Below, in pieces: positions 1-9,031 of a DNA stretch of 64,000 bases. Both the position numbers and the translations under genes were made by a program. This DNA comes from Paraburkholderia caribensis (lineage in GTDB: Bacteria > Pseudomonadota > Gammaproteobacteria > Burkholderiales > Burkholderiaceae): positions 620,001 to 684,000 of the forward strand of contig NZ_CP026103.1 of NCBI RefSeq assembly GCF_002902945.1, in the 5' to 3' direction. The notes under the pieces are model-generated. The model made no database searches and was not told the DNA's origin. It saw nothing but the letters and a program-made list of their open reading frames with translations. Every line of letters begins with the position of its first letter. Within the stretch, counting starts at the first letter, position 1.

Positions 1-723
1 GCGGCCGTCGCTGAGCAGATAGCCGAGGCCGCGCGTTGCGGCGATCAGTTCGGCGGCGACCATGAACATCCACGCAAGGCTCAGTCCCGTGCGCAGTCCC
101 GTGAAGATCTGCGGCATCGACGCGGGCAGCAGAATGCGCGTGAACATTGCACGCGGCGTCAGCCGGTTGAGTTCGCCGAATTCGATCAGCTTGCGGTCGA
201 CACCGTGAATGCCGGCGACCACGCTGAGTTGCACGGGAAAGAACGCGCCAATCGCGATGAGCGTGATCTTGGGCGCTTCGTCGATGCCCATCCACAGCAG
301 CAGGATCGGCACCCATGCGAGCGAAGGAATCGCGCGCAGTGCCTGAAACGCAGGGTCGAGCAACGCATCGACGCGGCGGCTCAGTCCCATCGCCGCGCCG
401 ATCAGCAACGCGAGCGCCGAGCCGAGTGCGAAGCCCGCATACACCCGCGCGACGCTTGCGCCGATGTGTCGTGCCACGCGTGCGCCGCCGAGATCCCACA
501 GCGTTTGCGCGATCGTGCTGGGAGCCGGGACGAGATGCATCGGCAGCACGGACGCGCGCACCAGCGCTTCGATCAACGCGAGAAAGACCACGGGCAACAA
601 ATACCCTGCGTAGCGCCATAAGCGCATGGCGTCGCGGGGCTGTTTGCGCAATGTACGTTCGCTTGCGGCCCGCGCGTGTGAATCGCGCGTGTCGAGCGCG
701 AGTGTCGGTTCAGTGGCGGCCAT
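1..723 (-). CDS. Sulfonate/nitrate-type ABC transporter permease, SsuC-like (C-terminus off the window)
   Basis: From ATG at 723, 241 codons are open and run off the left edge, so the C-terminus is not visible. A basic N-terminus precedes a first membrane segment at about residues 38-55. The remainder is the inner-membrane core of the SsuC/TauC/NrtB class, including the stretches AIPSLAWVPILLLWMG and LPASMPQIFTGLRTG that belong to the cytoplasmic EAA-loop region contacting the ATPase. It lies 53 bases downstream of a binding-protein gene on the same strand, so the two form one leftward operon. The substrate is inferred to be an organosulfonate from the SfnB-like genes across the divergent promoter, but nitrate- or taurine-type ligands cannot be excluded. 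Confidence 0.9.
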   Translation of the reverse strand, partial: MAATEPTLALDTRDSHARAASERTLRKQPRDAMRLWRYAGYLLPVVFLALIEALVRASVLPMHLVPAPSTIAQTLWDLGGARVARHIGASVARVYAGFALGSALALLIGAAMGLSRRVDALLDPAFQALRAIPSLAWVPILLLWMGIDEAPKITLIAIGAFFPVQLSVVAGIHGVDRKLIEFGELNRLTPRAMFTRILLPASMPQIFTGLRTGLSLAWMFMVAAELIAATRGLGYLLSDGR

Positions 724-776
724 GATTCAAGCCTGCGCCAGTGCAGGTTGCTCGCATGAGTGGAGTTGCGGGCGAA

Positions 777-1807
777 TCATTTTGCGCCATTGCTCGCGAT
801 GACAGGCTGCGCGATTTTCGGATCGATCAGCGCGTCGATGACCTGATTGAGATCGGTGCCGCTTTTCACCAGCTGTTCATCGACGAGAATCGGCGCCGCT
901 GCCTTGAGCGCAGTGATCTGTTGCACGCCGGGCTGCGGATGGCTGAAGTCGTTGCGGCTCAGTTGCAGCTTCGCGACCGCGAGCGAAACCTTCGATTCCT
1001 CCGAGACGATCTTCGCCGTGTCGTCGGGATGCGCGGCAATCCACTCGCGTGCTTTTTCATAAACCTTCAACACGCGGGCCAGTTGCTCCGGATGCTCGCG
1101 GATGAAGTCCTCGCGTGCATTGAGCAGGCCCCACGTGTTGAAATCGACATTGCGATAAAGCAGGCGCGCGCCATCGTCGATCTGCGCGGCGGCCATGTGC
1201 GGATCGAGCCCCGCCCACGCATCGACCTGGCTGTTCGCGAGCGCCGTGCGGCCGTCCGGATGCTGCAGATTCACGATTTCCACGTCGTCGCGCGAGAAGC
1301 CCACGGTGTGCAGCGCGCGCAAGGTGAAGAGGAAAGGATCGGTGCCCTTGGTGGCGGCAATCTTCTTGCCTTTGAGATCGGCGAGACTCTTGATGGGCGA
1401 ATCCTTGCGCACGACGAGGGCCGTCCATTCAGGCCGGGAAAACAATACACCGCACGGATCGGATTGCCGTTTGCCTTGCCGAGCACGGCGGCGAGACCCG
1501 CTGTCGAGCCGATATCGACCGCGCCGCTATTCAGATACTCGAGTGCGCGGTTGCTTCCCAGGCTCAGTACCCACTTGACCTGCGTATGATCGGCGGCGAA
1601 CTCCTGTTCCAGCCAGCCATTGCGTTTGATGACGAGGCTTTCCGGCGAGTAATACGCGTAGTCGAGCTTCAGTTCGGCGAGCGGCGCGGCCTGCGTGCTC
1701 CCGAAATAGCACAGCGCCAGCGCGGCGGCCGCCGTCGTCATGATGTTGCGCAGAACGTGTGCGCGGCGCGCGCGTGCGAAGAATGCAAAGCCCCGAACCG
1801 ATGCCAT
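777..1807 (-). pseudogene. SsuA-like periplasmic sulfonate-binding protein, frameshifted
   Basis: Two frames together make one NMT1/SsuA-type binding protein. The N-terminal frame starts at ATG 1807 with a signal peptide and reads to AVYCF near 1439. The second frame continues from there with SRPEWTALVVRKDSPI and ends at 777. The shift falls beside a TTTT run at about 1439-1442 and needs one extra base to restore the frame. The C-terminal piece could only start at a TTG at 1445, with no ribosome site. The family normally runs about 320-340 residues, which the joined frames would give. Either the gene is inactivated or the base call in the homopolymer is wrong. It heads the operon with the downstream permease. 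Confidence 0.85.
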
Positions 1808-2071
1808 CGATTGTCCTTATGGTCACGTGTGATTTGAGCTTCAATGTAACGAAGCCGATCGCATCTGCGAACCAATTAAAGTTCAGAATCAAAGCAGTCC
1901 TGGCGCTATTGCAGAAGCGGATTTCTGTTTTAGCAGACAATGTGGTGCATCATTCGCAGTGGCGGTTCGGGTGTTAAGAAGAAATTCGCATAAGCATTCA
2001 AGCACTCGTTGGTAGGTCTTGTCGTCGTGGCTTTCTTAAACTTGCCCGTTATCTTCTCGACTCTGCATACC
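1808..2071. promoter_or_regulatory. Divergent intergenic region between binding-protein pseudogene and SfnB-like operon
   Basis: This 264-base gap separates two divergently transcribed sulfur-related operons and must hold both promoters. It is more AT-rich than the flanking genes, especially around 1840-1990. I could not pick a convincing -35/-10 pair or a CysB/SsuR-type LysR site by eye, and the GG...GC spacing near 2028-2046 does not fit a sigma-54 promoter. Confidence 0.45.
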
Positions 2072-3256
2072 ATGTCAGCACACGTTGAATCCAATCCCGC
2101 TTCGCCGCTCCAGGCCGCGCAGGCGCTTGCGCAGCAACTTGCCGCGAGCGCAGTCGAACGCGATGAAAGGGGCGGCACGCCCAAGGCCGAGCGCGACGCG
2201 ATCCGGGCGAGCGGCCTGCTGTCGCTGTCGATTCCCCAGCAATACGGCGGAACGGGCGCAAGCTGGGCGCAGACGCTCGATGTCGTCAGGACCTTCGCGC
2301 GAGTCGACAGTTCGATTGCGCATGTGTTCGGATTCCATCATCTGCTGCTCGCCACCGTGCGGCTGTTCGGACGGCCGGATCAATGGGAGCCGTGGTTCGA
2401 GCAGACCGCGCAGAAGGACTGGTTCTGGGGCAACACGCTGAACCCGTTGGATACGCGCACCGTGGTGCAACGCGTCGACGACGCCTACGAATTCTCCGGC
2501 AAGAAGAGCTTTTGCTCAGGGGCACTGGATTCCGACATGCTGGTCGCGTCGGGGCTGGACGCCGTCAGCCGAAAACTACTGATCGCGGCAATACCCACTT
2601 CCCGTTCGGGCATCACGTTGAATCACGACTGGAACAGCTTCGGGCAGCGGCAAACGGATAGCGGCAGCGCGCTCTTCGAGCATGTGCGCGTGGCAGAAAG
2701 CGAGCTGCTGCTGGAGCCTGGCCCATTGAGCACGCCGTTCGCGTGTCTGCGTCCGTTGTTGGCGCAATTGATTTTCACGCAAATGTTCCTCGGCATCGGC
2801 GAGGGCGTGTTTGCGGAGATGAAGCACTACACACGGAACGAATCGCGCCCCTGGTTCAAGTCGCCGGCGGAGCAGGCCAGCAAGGACCCCCATACGCTGC
2901 GCCACTACGGCGAGTTCTGGGTCGGGCTGGAAAGCGTCCGTTTGCTCGCCGGGCGCGCGGTGCAACTGTTCGACGAGGCCTGGGCGCGCGGCGCGGAACT
3001 CGACGAGACAACGCGCGGACACGTCGCCGTTGCAATCGCGACGGCCAAAGTTGCCGCCACGCGCATCGGTCTCGATCTGAGCACCCGCCTGTTCGAGGTG
3101 GCGGGTGCGCGCGCCACGCACGGCGCGCTGCGGCTCGACCGGTTCTGGCGCAATCTGCGCACGCAAACGCTGCACGATCCCGTCGACTACAAATTGCAGG
3201 AACTGGGCGAGTGGGCAGTCAACGACGAACTGCCCACGCCATCGTTCTATTCCTGA
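2072..3256 (+). CDS. Acyl-CoA dehydrogenase-fold flavin monooxygenase, DszC/SfnB-like (first of three)
   Basis: A 394-residue protein of the acyl-CoA dehydrogenase fold. The frame is open from 2009, but ATG 2072 (MSAHVESNP) is preferred because the upstream residues are hydrophobic and unlike the family. Recognisable blocks are the N-terminal helical domain (IPQQYGGTGASWAQTLDVVR), the beta-domain stretch ending in DWNSFGQRQTDSG, and the C-terminal helical block FEVAGARATHGALRLDRFWRN followed by RTQTLHDPVDYK. This pattern belongs to the DszC/SfnB group, which uses reduced flavin and oxygen on organosulfur compounds rather than acyl-CoA. A 172-base gap separates it from the next paralogue. Its substrate is unknown. 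Confidence 0.88.
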   Translation: MSAHVESNPASPLQAAQALAQQLAASAVERDERGGTPKAERDAIRASGLLSLSIPQQYGGTGASWAQTLDVVRTFARVDSSIAHVFGFHHLLLATVRLFGRPDQWEPWFEQTAQKDWFWGNTLNPLDTRTVVQRVDDAYEFSGKKSFCSGALDSDMLVASGLDAVSRKLLIAAIPTSRSGITLNHDWNSFGQRQTDSGSALFEHVRVAESELLLEPGPLSTPFACLRPLLAQLIFTQMFLGIGEGVFAEMKHYTRNESRPWFKSPAEQASKDPHTLRHYGEFWVGLESVRLLAGRAVQLFDEAWARGAELDETTRGHVAVAIATAKVAATRIGLDLSTRLFEVAGARATHGALRLDRFWRNLRTQTLHDPVDYKLQELGEWAVNDELPTPSFYS

Positions 3257-3428
3257 AGTGTCGATGCTGCCGTCCGTGTTCGAAAACCGGAACCTGTCAT
3301 AAGCAATGTCAAATTCGATAGTAGGCCAGGCTCGCCTGGGCTGATCCAATACAGGATTGGCCCTGTCCGCAGCGAGCCGCGACGGTTGCGTCGCGAGCGT
3401 AGGGCTTTACCCGTTCGTATGAGCCACC

Positions 3429-4679
3429 ATGTCTACAGTCGACTCCTCCCTGGCCGCAACGCAATTGCCGCAGCGGCCGGACCCCGCGCGCGTGAAGCGC
3501 ATCGCCGACGATTCCGGGGCGCTCGCAGCCGCCCATGCGCTAGCGGCTCTCTTCGCACGCGGTGCGGCTGAGCGCGATCGCCAGCGCATTCTGCCTTGGG
3601 CCGAACTCGATCTTTGGTCCGAAAGCGGACTGGGTGCGATCACGGTGCCGGCTCAATACGGCGGCGCAGACGTATCGTTCGCGACGCTGGCCGAAGTGTT
3701 CGTGATTCTTTGCAGCGCAGATCCTGCGTTGGGCCAGATTCCGCAGAATCATTTCGGCGTGTTGGGTGTGTTGCGTGAAATCGGTACGCCGGCGCAGAAA
3801 GCGCGCCTGTATGGCGAAGTGCTGACGGGTCATCGGCTCGGCAATGCGGGCCCCGAACGGCGCTCGGCCGCTGCGTCCACGGTGTTGCAGGGCACGACGC
3901 GGCTGCGCGCGACAGCAGACGGGCTGCGTCTCGACGGCAAGCGTTTCTATTCCACCGGCGCGCTGTTCGCTCACCGTGTGCCCGCGCGTGCGACCGACGA
4001 TGCAGGACATGCCGTCCAGGTCTGGGTGCCGCGCGACGCGCCGGGTCTCACGGTGATCGACGACTGGAGTTCGTTTGGTCAACGCACGACGGCGAGCGGC
4101 ACGGTGATCTTCGACAACGTAGCCGTCGATCCGCAGGATGTGCTGCCGATCTGGCAGCTCGCCGACCGTCCCGGCCTGTTCGGGCCGACGTCGCAGCTGA
4201 TCCAGGCAGCCATCGATCAGGGCATTGCCGAGGCAGCGGTAGCCGATGCCCTTGCCTTCGTGCGCGAGCGTGCGCGGCCGTGGATCGATTCGGGTCTGGA
4301 GCGCGCGACGGACGATCCCTACATCATCGCCGACGTCGGCCGCCTGCAGATCGAATTGCACGCCGCACGCGAGGTGTTGCTGGAGGCAGGCCATACGCTC
4401 GATGCCGTCGCTGCCGCGCCCATCGATGCCGAGGCCAGCGCGCGGGCGTCCGTTGCGGTCGCGGAGGCCAAGGTGCTGACCACACGCATTGCCCTCGAAG
4501 CAAGCGAGAAGCTGTTCGAGCTGGCGGGTTCGGCCTCGACTCGTGCCGTCCATCAACTCGATCGTCATTGGCGCAATGCGCGCACACATACGCTGCACGA
4601 CCCGGTGCGCTGGAAACTGCATCTGCTGGGCAACTATCACCTGAATCATGTGCTGCCTGCGCGGCATTCGTGGAACTGA
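3429..4679 (+). CDS. SfnB-family sulfur acquisition oxidoreductase (second of three)
   Basis: This 416-residue protein is a full-length acyl-CoA dehydrogenase-fold enzyme of the SfnB type. It shows ITVPAQYGGADVSFATLAEV, the hallmark LGQIPQNHFG, the GKRFYSTGALFAHRVP block, DDWSSFGQRTTASG, and the closing RHWRNARTHTLHDPVRWKLH that typifies this family. SfnB proteins are linked to dimethyl sulfone and other organosulfur use under sulfate limitation. The stop at 4679 is 3 bases before the next start, so the two are almost certainly co-translated. It is clearly closer to the third paralogue than to the first. Confidence 0.92.
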   Translation: MSTVDSSLAATQLPQRPDPARVKRIADDSGALAAAHALAALFARGAAERDRQRILPWAELDLWSESGLGAITVPAQYGGADVSFATLAEVFVILCSADPALGQIPQNHFGVLGVLREIGTPAQKARLYGEVLTGHRLGNAGPERRSAAASTVLQGTTRLRATADGLRLDGKRFYSTGALFAHRVPARATDDAGHAVQVWVPRDAPGLTVIDDWSSFGQRTTASGTVIFDNVAVDPQDVLPIWQLADRPGLFGPTSQLIQAAIDQGIAEAAVADALAFVRERARPWIDSGLERATDDPYIIADVGRLQIELHAAREVLLEAGHTLDAVAAAPIDAEASARASVAVAEAKVLTTRIALEASEKLFELAGSASTRAVHQLDRHWRNARTHTLHDPVRWKLHLLGNYHLNHVLPARHSWN

Positions 4680-4682
4680 AGC

Positions 4683-5921
4683 ATGAGCCTCGATATTTCT
4701 GAAGAGACGCGCGATACCACGCGCACGGGTCGGGTGATGCCCGACCGCATTGCCGACGACGCGCACGCGCTGCGTATCGCAAAGCAACTCGCTGAGGCGT
4801 TCGCCCCCGATGCAGCGTTACGCGATCGCGAGCGGCGGTTGCCGTGGGCCGAGCTTGACGCGTTCGTGGCGAGCGGGCTGTGGGGCATCACCGTGCCGCG
4901 CGACTTCGGCGGCGCGGGCGTGAGCAGCGGGACGCTCGCGGAAGTGACCGCGACGATTTCCGCGGCAGACGGCTCGCTCGGCCAGATTCCGCAAAATCAT
5001 TACTACGCGCTCGAAGTGCTGCGCGTCGGCGGCAGCAGCGAACAGCAGCGCTTTTTCTACGATCGCGTACTGGCTGGCGAGCGCTTCGGCAACGCGCTCG
5101 CCGAAACCGGCCACAAGGACTTCAAACGCCGCACGCGGCTGGCGCGCACGGCGGCCGGATGGCATATCGACGGCCGCAAGTTCTATTGCACGGGTGCACT
5201 GTACGCGCACTGGATTCCCACGCTGGTGATCACGGAGGAGAAAGGGCGCGACATCACGTGGCTCGCTTTCGTGCCGCGCGACGCCGACGGCGTCGAGGTG
5301 ATCGACGACTGGGATGGCTTTGGTCAGCGCGTCACGGGCAGCGGGTCGGTGCAGTTCAATCACGTGCGTGTCGAGCCGGAATGGGTCGTTCCGTTTCAGG
5401 CATCGTTCGAGCGTCCGACGACGATCGGACCGCTCGCGCAGATCATTCACGCAGCGATCGATCTCGGCCAGGCGCGCGGCGCGTTCCAGGCCGCATTGCA
5501 GTTCGTGCGGGAGCATTCCCGACCGTGGATCGACGCAAAGATTGCGCGCGCCGCCGACGACCCGCTGACCATCGCGCAGTTCGGCGACCTCGCAGTGCGC
5601 CTGCGCGCGGCGCAGGCATTGCTGCGCCGCGCGGCACGCTTTGTCGATGCCGCGCAGGCCGGGCCGACGGAGCGCTCGGTGGCGCAGGCATCGGTTGCCG
5701 TCGCGGAGGCGCGTGCGCTCACCACGACCGTATCGCTGGATGCGGGCTCGCGTCTGTTCGAACTCGCCGGTACTTCCGCGACGCTCGATGGTCTGGGGCT
5801 CGACCGTTTCTGGCGCAATGCCCGCACGCATACGCTGCACGATCCGGTGCGCTGGAAGTATCACGCGGTAGGCAACTACTATCTCAACGACACGCTGCCG
5901 CCCCGGCATGGAGCCTTGTAA
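4683..5921 (+). CDS. SfnB-family sulfur acquisition oxidoreductase (third of three)
   Basis: A 412-residue paralogue of the preceding gene, with the same ordered blocks: VPRDFGGAGVSSGTLAEV, LGQIPQNHYYALEVLR, DGRKFYCTGALYAHWIP, DDWDGFGQRVTGSG and the final FWRNARTHTLHDPVRWKYH. Its stop overlaps the next start by one base (TAATG at 5919-5923), so the downstream flavin monooxygenase is translationally coupled. The pair looks like a DszC/DszA-type arrangement, in which one enzyme oxidises the sulfur atom and the other cleaves the carbon-sulfur bond. That functional reading is inference from gene order. Confidence 0.92.
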   Translation: MSLDISEETRDTTRTGRVMPDRIADDAHALRIAKQLAEAFAPDAALRDRERRLPWAELDAFVASGLWGITVPRDFGGAGVSSGTLAEVTATISAADGSLGQIPQNHYYALEVLRVGGSSEQQRFFYDRVLAGERFGNALAETGHKDFKRRTRLARTAAGWHIDGRKFYCTGALYAHWIPTLVITEEKGRDITWLAFVPRDADGVEVIDDWDGFGQRVTGSGSVQFNHVRVEPEWVVPFQASFERPTTIGPLAQIIHAAIDLGQARGAFQAALQFVREHSRPWIDAKIARAADDPLTIAQFGDLAVRLRAAQALLRRAARFVDAAQAGPTERSVAQASVAVAEARALTTTVSLDAGSRLFELAGTSATLDGLGLDRFWRNARTHTLHDPVRWKYHAVGNYYLNDTLPPRHGAL

Positions 5922-7282
5922 TGGCGAGGAAACAGATTCTGCTCAACGCGTTCAATATGAATTGCGTGGGTCATATCAACCATGGGTTGTGGACGCATCC
6001 GCGCGACCGGTCGACCGACTATCGCCTGTTGCCGTACTGGACCGATCTCGCTCGCACGCTGGAGCGCGGATTGTTCGATGGTCTGTTTCTGGCCGACATC
6101 GTCGGTGTGTACGACATTTATCAGCGCAACGTCGACGTGACCTTGCGCGAGTCGATCCAGTTGCCCGTCAACGATCCCTTGCTGCTTGTTTCGGCGATGG
6201 CTGCCGTGACGGAGCACCTGGGCTTCGGGGTGACCGTCAATCTCACTTATGAACAGCCGTATCTGCTCGCACGCCGTTTCTCGACGCTCGATCATCTGAC
6301 ACAAGGGCGCATCGGCTGGAATATCGTCACGGGGTATCTCGACAGCGCGGCGCGCGCGATGGGGCTGAGCGAGCAGCTTCCGCACGACGAACGCTACGAG
6401 CGCGCGGACGAATATCTCGAAGTGCTCTACAAGCTGTGGGAAGGCAGTTGGGAAGCGGATGCCGTGCGGCGCGACAAGGGCGCGCGGGTGTATGCCGATT
6501 CCGCGAAGGTGCATAAGGTTCGGCATGCGGGGCGATACTACGACGTCGAAGGCTACCATCTTGCGGAGCCGTCGCCGCAACGCACGCCTGTGCTCTTTCA
6601 GGCAGGGAGTTCCGGGCGTGGTCAACGTTTTGCAGCGCGTCATGCCGAATGTGTGTTTATTTCGCCGCCGAACCGGAATGCTGCGCGAGAAACGGTGAAG
6701 GCGCTGCGAGAGCAGCTTGTGCTTGCCGGGCGCCGGCCGGACGACGTTAAGGTGTTTGCCGGAGCGGCCGTTGTTGCGGGCACTACTGAGCGTGAAGCAC
6801 GTGAGAAGTATGCGGACTATTTGCGATATGCGAGCCGTGAAGCGGGGCTTGCGCATTTTGCTGCCAGTACTGGCATTGACTATGCGCAATACGATCTTGA
6901 CGAGCCTGTCGATTATGCGCCTGGCAATGCCATCGAGTCCGCGACGCGGACGGCGAAGCAGCATGGGTGGACGCGGCGGAAGTTGCTCGAGATGTTCGAG
7001 TTGGGCGGCAGGTATCCGGCGATTGTGGGCAGTGCGGCGCAGGTCGCGGATGAGTTGCAGGGCTGGATCGAGGAGACGGGGATTGATGGCTTCAATCTGA
7101 GCCGGACGGTTGTGCCGGAAAGCTATGAGGACTTTATTGATCTCGTTGTGCCTGAGTTGCAGAGCCGGGGTCTTTATAAGACTGCGTATGGGGATGGGTC
7201 GTTGCGGAACAGGCTGTTCGGGGAGGGGGATTGTTTGCCTGCGCGGCATGCGGGGGCGGGGTTTAGGAGGGGGGCGGCGTAG
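5921..7282 (+). CDS. LLM-class flavin-dependent monooxygenase, NtaA/SnaA/DszA family
   Basis: A 453-residue class C flavin monooxygenase. Diagnostic segments are QILLNAFNMNCVGHINHGLW at the N-terminus, LGFGVTVNLTYEQPYLLARRF, GRIGWNIVTGYLDSAARAMG, and FQAGSSGRGQRFAARHAE, which form the FMN-binding TIM-barrel of the NtaA/DszA group. These enzymes receive FMNH2 from a separate reductase, and none is seen nearby. It is coupled by TAATG to the upstream SfnB paralogue. The C-terminal 20 codons are unusually rich in G runs, a base bias that continues into the repeat just downstream. The substrate may be a sulfone or alkanesulfonate. Confidence 0.92.
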   Translation: MARKQILLNAFNMNCVGHINHGLWTHPRDRSTDYRLLPYWTDLARTLERGLFDGLFLADIVGVYDIYQRNVDVTLRESIQLPVNDPLLLVSAMAAVTEHLGFGVTVNLTYEQPYLLARRFSTLDHLTQGRIGWNIVTGYLDSAARAMGLSEQLPHDERYERADEYLEVLYKLWEGSWEADAVRRDKGARVYADSAKVHKVRHAGRYYDVEGYHLAEPSPQRTPVLFQAGSSGRGQRFAARHAECVFISPPNRNAARETVKALREQLVLAGRRPDDVKVFAGAAVVAGTTEREAREKYADYLRYASREAGLAHFAASTGIDYAQYDLDEPVDYAPGNAIESATRTAKQHGWTRRKLLEMFELGGRYPAIVGSAAQVADELQGWIEETGIDGFNLSRTVVPESYEDFIDLVVPELQSRGLYKTAYGDGSLRNRLFGEGDCLPARHAGAGFRRGAA

Positions 7283-7319
7283 TCGTTGCCGTTTGGTGTT
7301 TTTTTTTTGGCCTTTTCGG

Positions 7320-8045
7320 CCTTTGCGCTGGCATCTGCGGTTTGCTTTTGCTTTTGCTTTCGCTGGCATCCGCGAATTGTTAGCGTGCTCCACGCGTCGC
7401 CCCTGTGCGGGGCGGCACCTACTTTTCTTTGCCGCCGCAAAGAAAAGTAGGCAAAAGAAAGCGGCTCACACCGCCAATTCTTGACGTTTGTCCACGGGCC
7501 CCCAACGTCCCCACACTTCACACACCAGTGGCCCTGGTTGGTGCCCGTTGCCAACGCTTCGAACAGGTGCCTCACCCGCTTCGATTACCCGTACTCGGGC
7601 AAACGGCGGCGAATGGTATGGGCCGCCCAGGTGGCAAACTGTGTGTAGGTTGTCGCGTCGTATGGCTTGGCGCTCTTACAGGGTGGGAGGCGTGCGCTAT
7701 CGGTCCGGAGTGGTGCGCGTATGGCGCGAAAGCCGACACACAGTTTGCCACCTGGGCGGCGGTAGACTGTCTGGCTCGGCGTGCTGAAACGCAGGTGTGT
7801 GAAGCGGGTGAGGCGCTCATTCAGAGCGTTGGCAACGAGCGTGGGTCACGTGATTGCCGTGTGAAGCGTAAGACCCTTTGGGGGCCCTCAGGCAAGAACA
7901 TGGGCTGGCGGTGTGAGCCGCTTTCTTTTGCCTACTTTTCTTTGCGGCGGCAAAGAAAAGTAGGTGCCGCCCCGCACAGGGGCGACGCGTGAAGCTAGCT
8001 AACAAATCGCGGATGCCAGCGAAAACCAAACCAAACCAAACCAAA
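7320..8045. repeat. Long palindromic interspersed repeat, copy 1
   Basis: The core at 7362-8020 is 659 bases long and starts and ends with the same decamer in inverted orientation (GCTGGCATCC / GGATGCCAGC). Outer arms of about 116 bases (7361-7476 and 7906-8021) pair with only about four mismatches, and further inverted segments nest inside, including one at about 7621-7650 against 7735-7765. A few TTTTGC hexamers lie to the left (7340-7360) and a short CCAAA run to the right (8026-8046). A near-identical copy of equal core length lies at 48201-48859. Both halves contain open frames giving SFAYFSLRRQRKVG-type peptides, which I regard as by-products of the palindrome rather than genes. No transposase is present. 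Confidence 0.85.
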
Positions 8046-8082
8046 CCGCCCCCGGCGCCGCCGGACAATCCCTTTCAGCACC

Positions 8083-8379
8083 TCATGCACCCGCGAACAT
8101 TTCGCGATGAAACCCCGCTTCGACGGCTTGCCCACAATCCCTCACTACATCCTCGATCATTCGCGTCAATCTCGCCTTATCAGCCAGATAGAGATCCGAG
8201 TTCATCCGGTTTGCCAACAGCATCCACACGAACAGAGCTTCGTTCGCGGCAGCGGCAAAGAATACCCGTTCGGCTGCTTCATTTCGTGACCGTTTCCGTT
8301 TAGCGGCTTTCACGTGATTGGCAATCCGCTTTTCCATCACCAGTGTCAGCACTTCGTAGTCCAGCGTGTCTGCACTCAT
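8083..8379 (-). CDS. Small hypothetical protein
   Basis: This 98-residue frame starts at ATG 8379 with a purine-rich stretch (GGAG then GGGAACGGGT) upstream. A GTG at 8403 would add eight residues. The protein is mixed and plausible, with a basic segment (KAAKRKRSRNEAAERVFF) followed by a hydrophobic helix and an acidic-basic C-terminus (KARLTRMIEDVVRDCGQAVEAGF). I recognise no family. It lies alone beside the palindromic repeat. Confidence 0.5.
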   Translation of the reverse strand: MSADTLDYEVLTLVMEKRIANHVKAAKRKRSRNEAAERVFFAAAANEALFVWMLLANRMNSDLYLADKARLTRMIEDVVRDCGQAVEAGFHREMFAGA

Positions 8380-8736
8380 ACCCGTTCCCGTCTCCTGTCT
8401 CACGATCGCCGCAATGATAGGGGCGAATCAGGTCACGACTTGACAGTGCGTCTCAGTTTGCCCGCAAGCATTGGAACGGGAGTACAGCAGGACCTCACCA
8501 GCCGCAATGGCGCGCCTATGCGCTTCGAAGCGCTGAGCTATCGCGGCGACGCGTTCCAGTAGTAGTTGAGTATCGAGCGGGCGAAGCGGCAGGTCGATCC
8601 GGATTGCCGGCTACAGATCATGACCCGCAACAGCGAATGCGCTGTTATCCTGAACACGACGCATCCGAGGCGCAAACGCATTCACGCGTCGATATGCAGA
8701 TCAATGGAATGTGGGCATACAGCGAGGGAGCACAGC
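8380..8736. other. Intergenic stretch without recognisable features
   Basis: Between two small divergent genes I see no convincing coding frame, terminator or repeat. The short open frames here lack plausible start signals. A purine-rich GAGGGAG at 8724-8730 is the ribosome site of the gene starting at 8737. Confidence 0.35.
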
Positions 8737-8988
8737 ATGGACATGGGAAAGCCCATCATCACGCCGGAAGAATTCGTGGACGAGATCAACCGTCGCCTGC
8801 CAGATCACGACTGCTATACGCAGGGCTTGCAGATGTTTCTCATACCGCGAGGTGCGATGGCCGACGAGGCCATTGGAATCGACTGGGAGCCGCGAAACGC
8901 ACGTAACGGCGTCATCGCAGTCAGCGAGGTGCACAGAGAGGTTGCCAGCGAGTTTTCTGTCAGCAAGCACCTCGGGCGTCGACATTAG
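8737..8988 (+). CDS. Small hypothetical protein
   Basis: ATG 8737 follows GAGGGAG at a suitable distance and opens an 83-residue protein beginning MDMGKPIITPEEFVDEINRR. The frame is open further upstream, but that part is basic and low in order, so this start is preferred. The acidic N-terminal half and the pattern GIDWEPRNARNGVIAVSEVH look like a real small soluble protein. No known domain is evident, and there is no operon partner: the next gene is convergent. Confidence 0.5.
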   Translation: MDMGKPIITPEEFVDEINRRLPDHDCYTQGLQMFLIPRGAMADEAIGIDWEPRNARNGVIAVSEVHREVASEFSVSKHLGRRH

Positions 8989-9031
8989 GGAGCGTCGCCC
9001 GGCTCCACATGTATGCAGTGAATCTCCCTGC

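Noticed and set aside
2020..2050. Sigma-54 promoter before the SfnB-like operon
   Set aside because: GG and GC are 13 bases apart instead of 10.
7405..7992. 195-codon frame within the palindrome (also at 48244-48831)
   Set aside because: The peptide reads the same motif from both arms of the palindrome, which shows it follows from the inverted repeat and not from coding selection.
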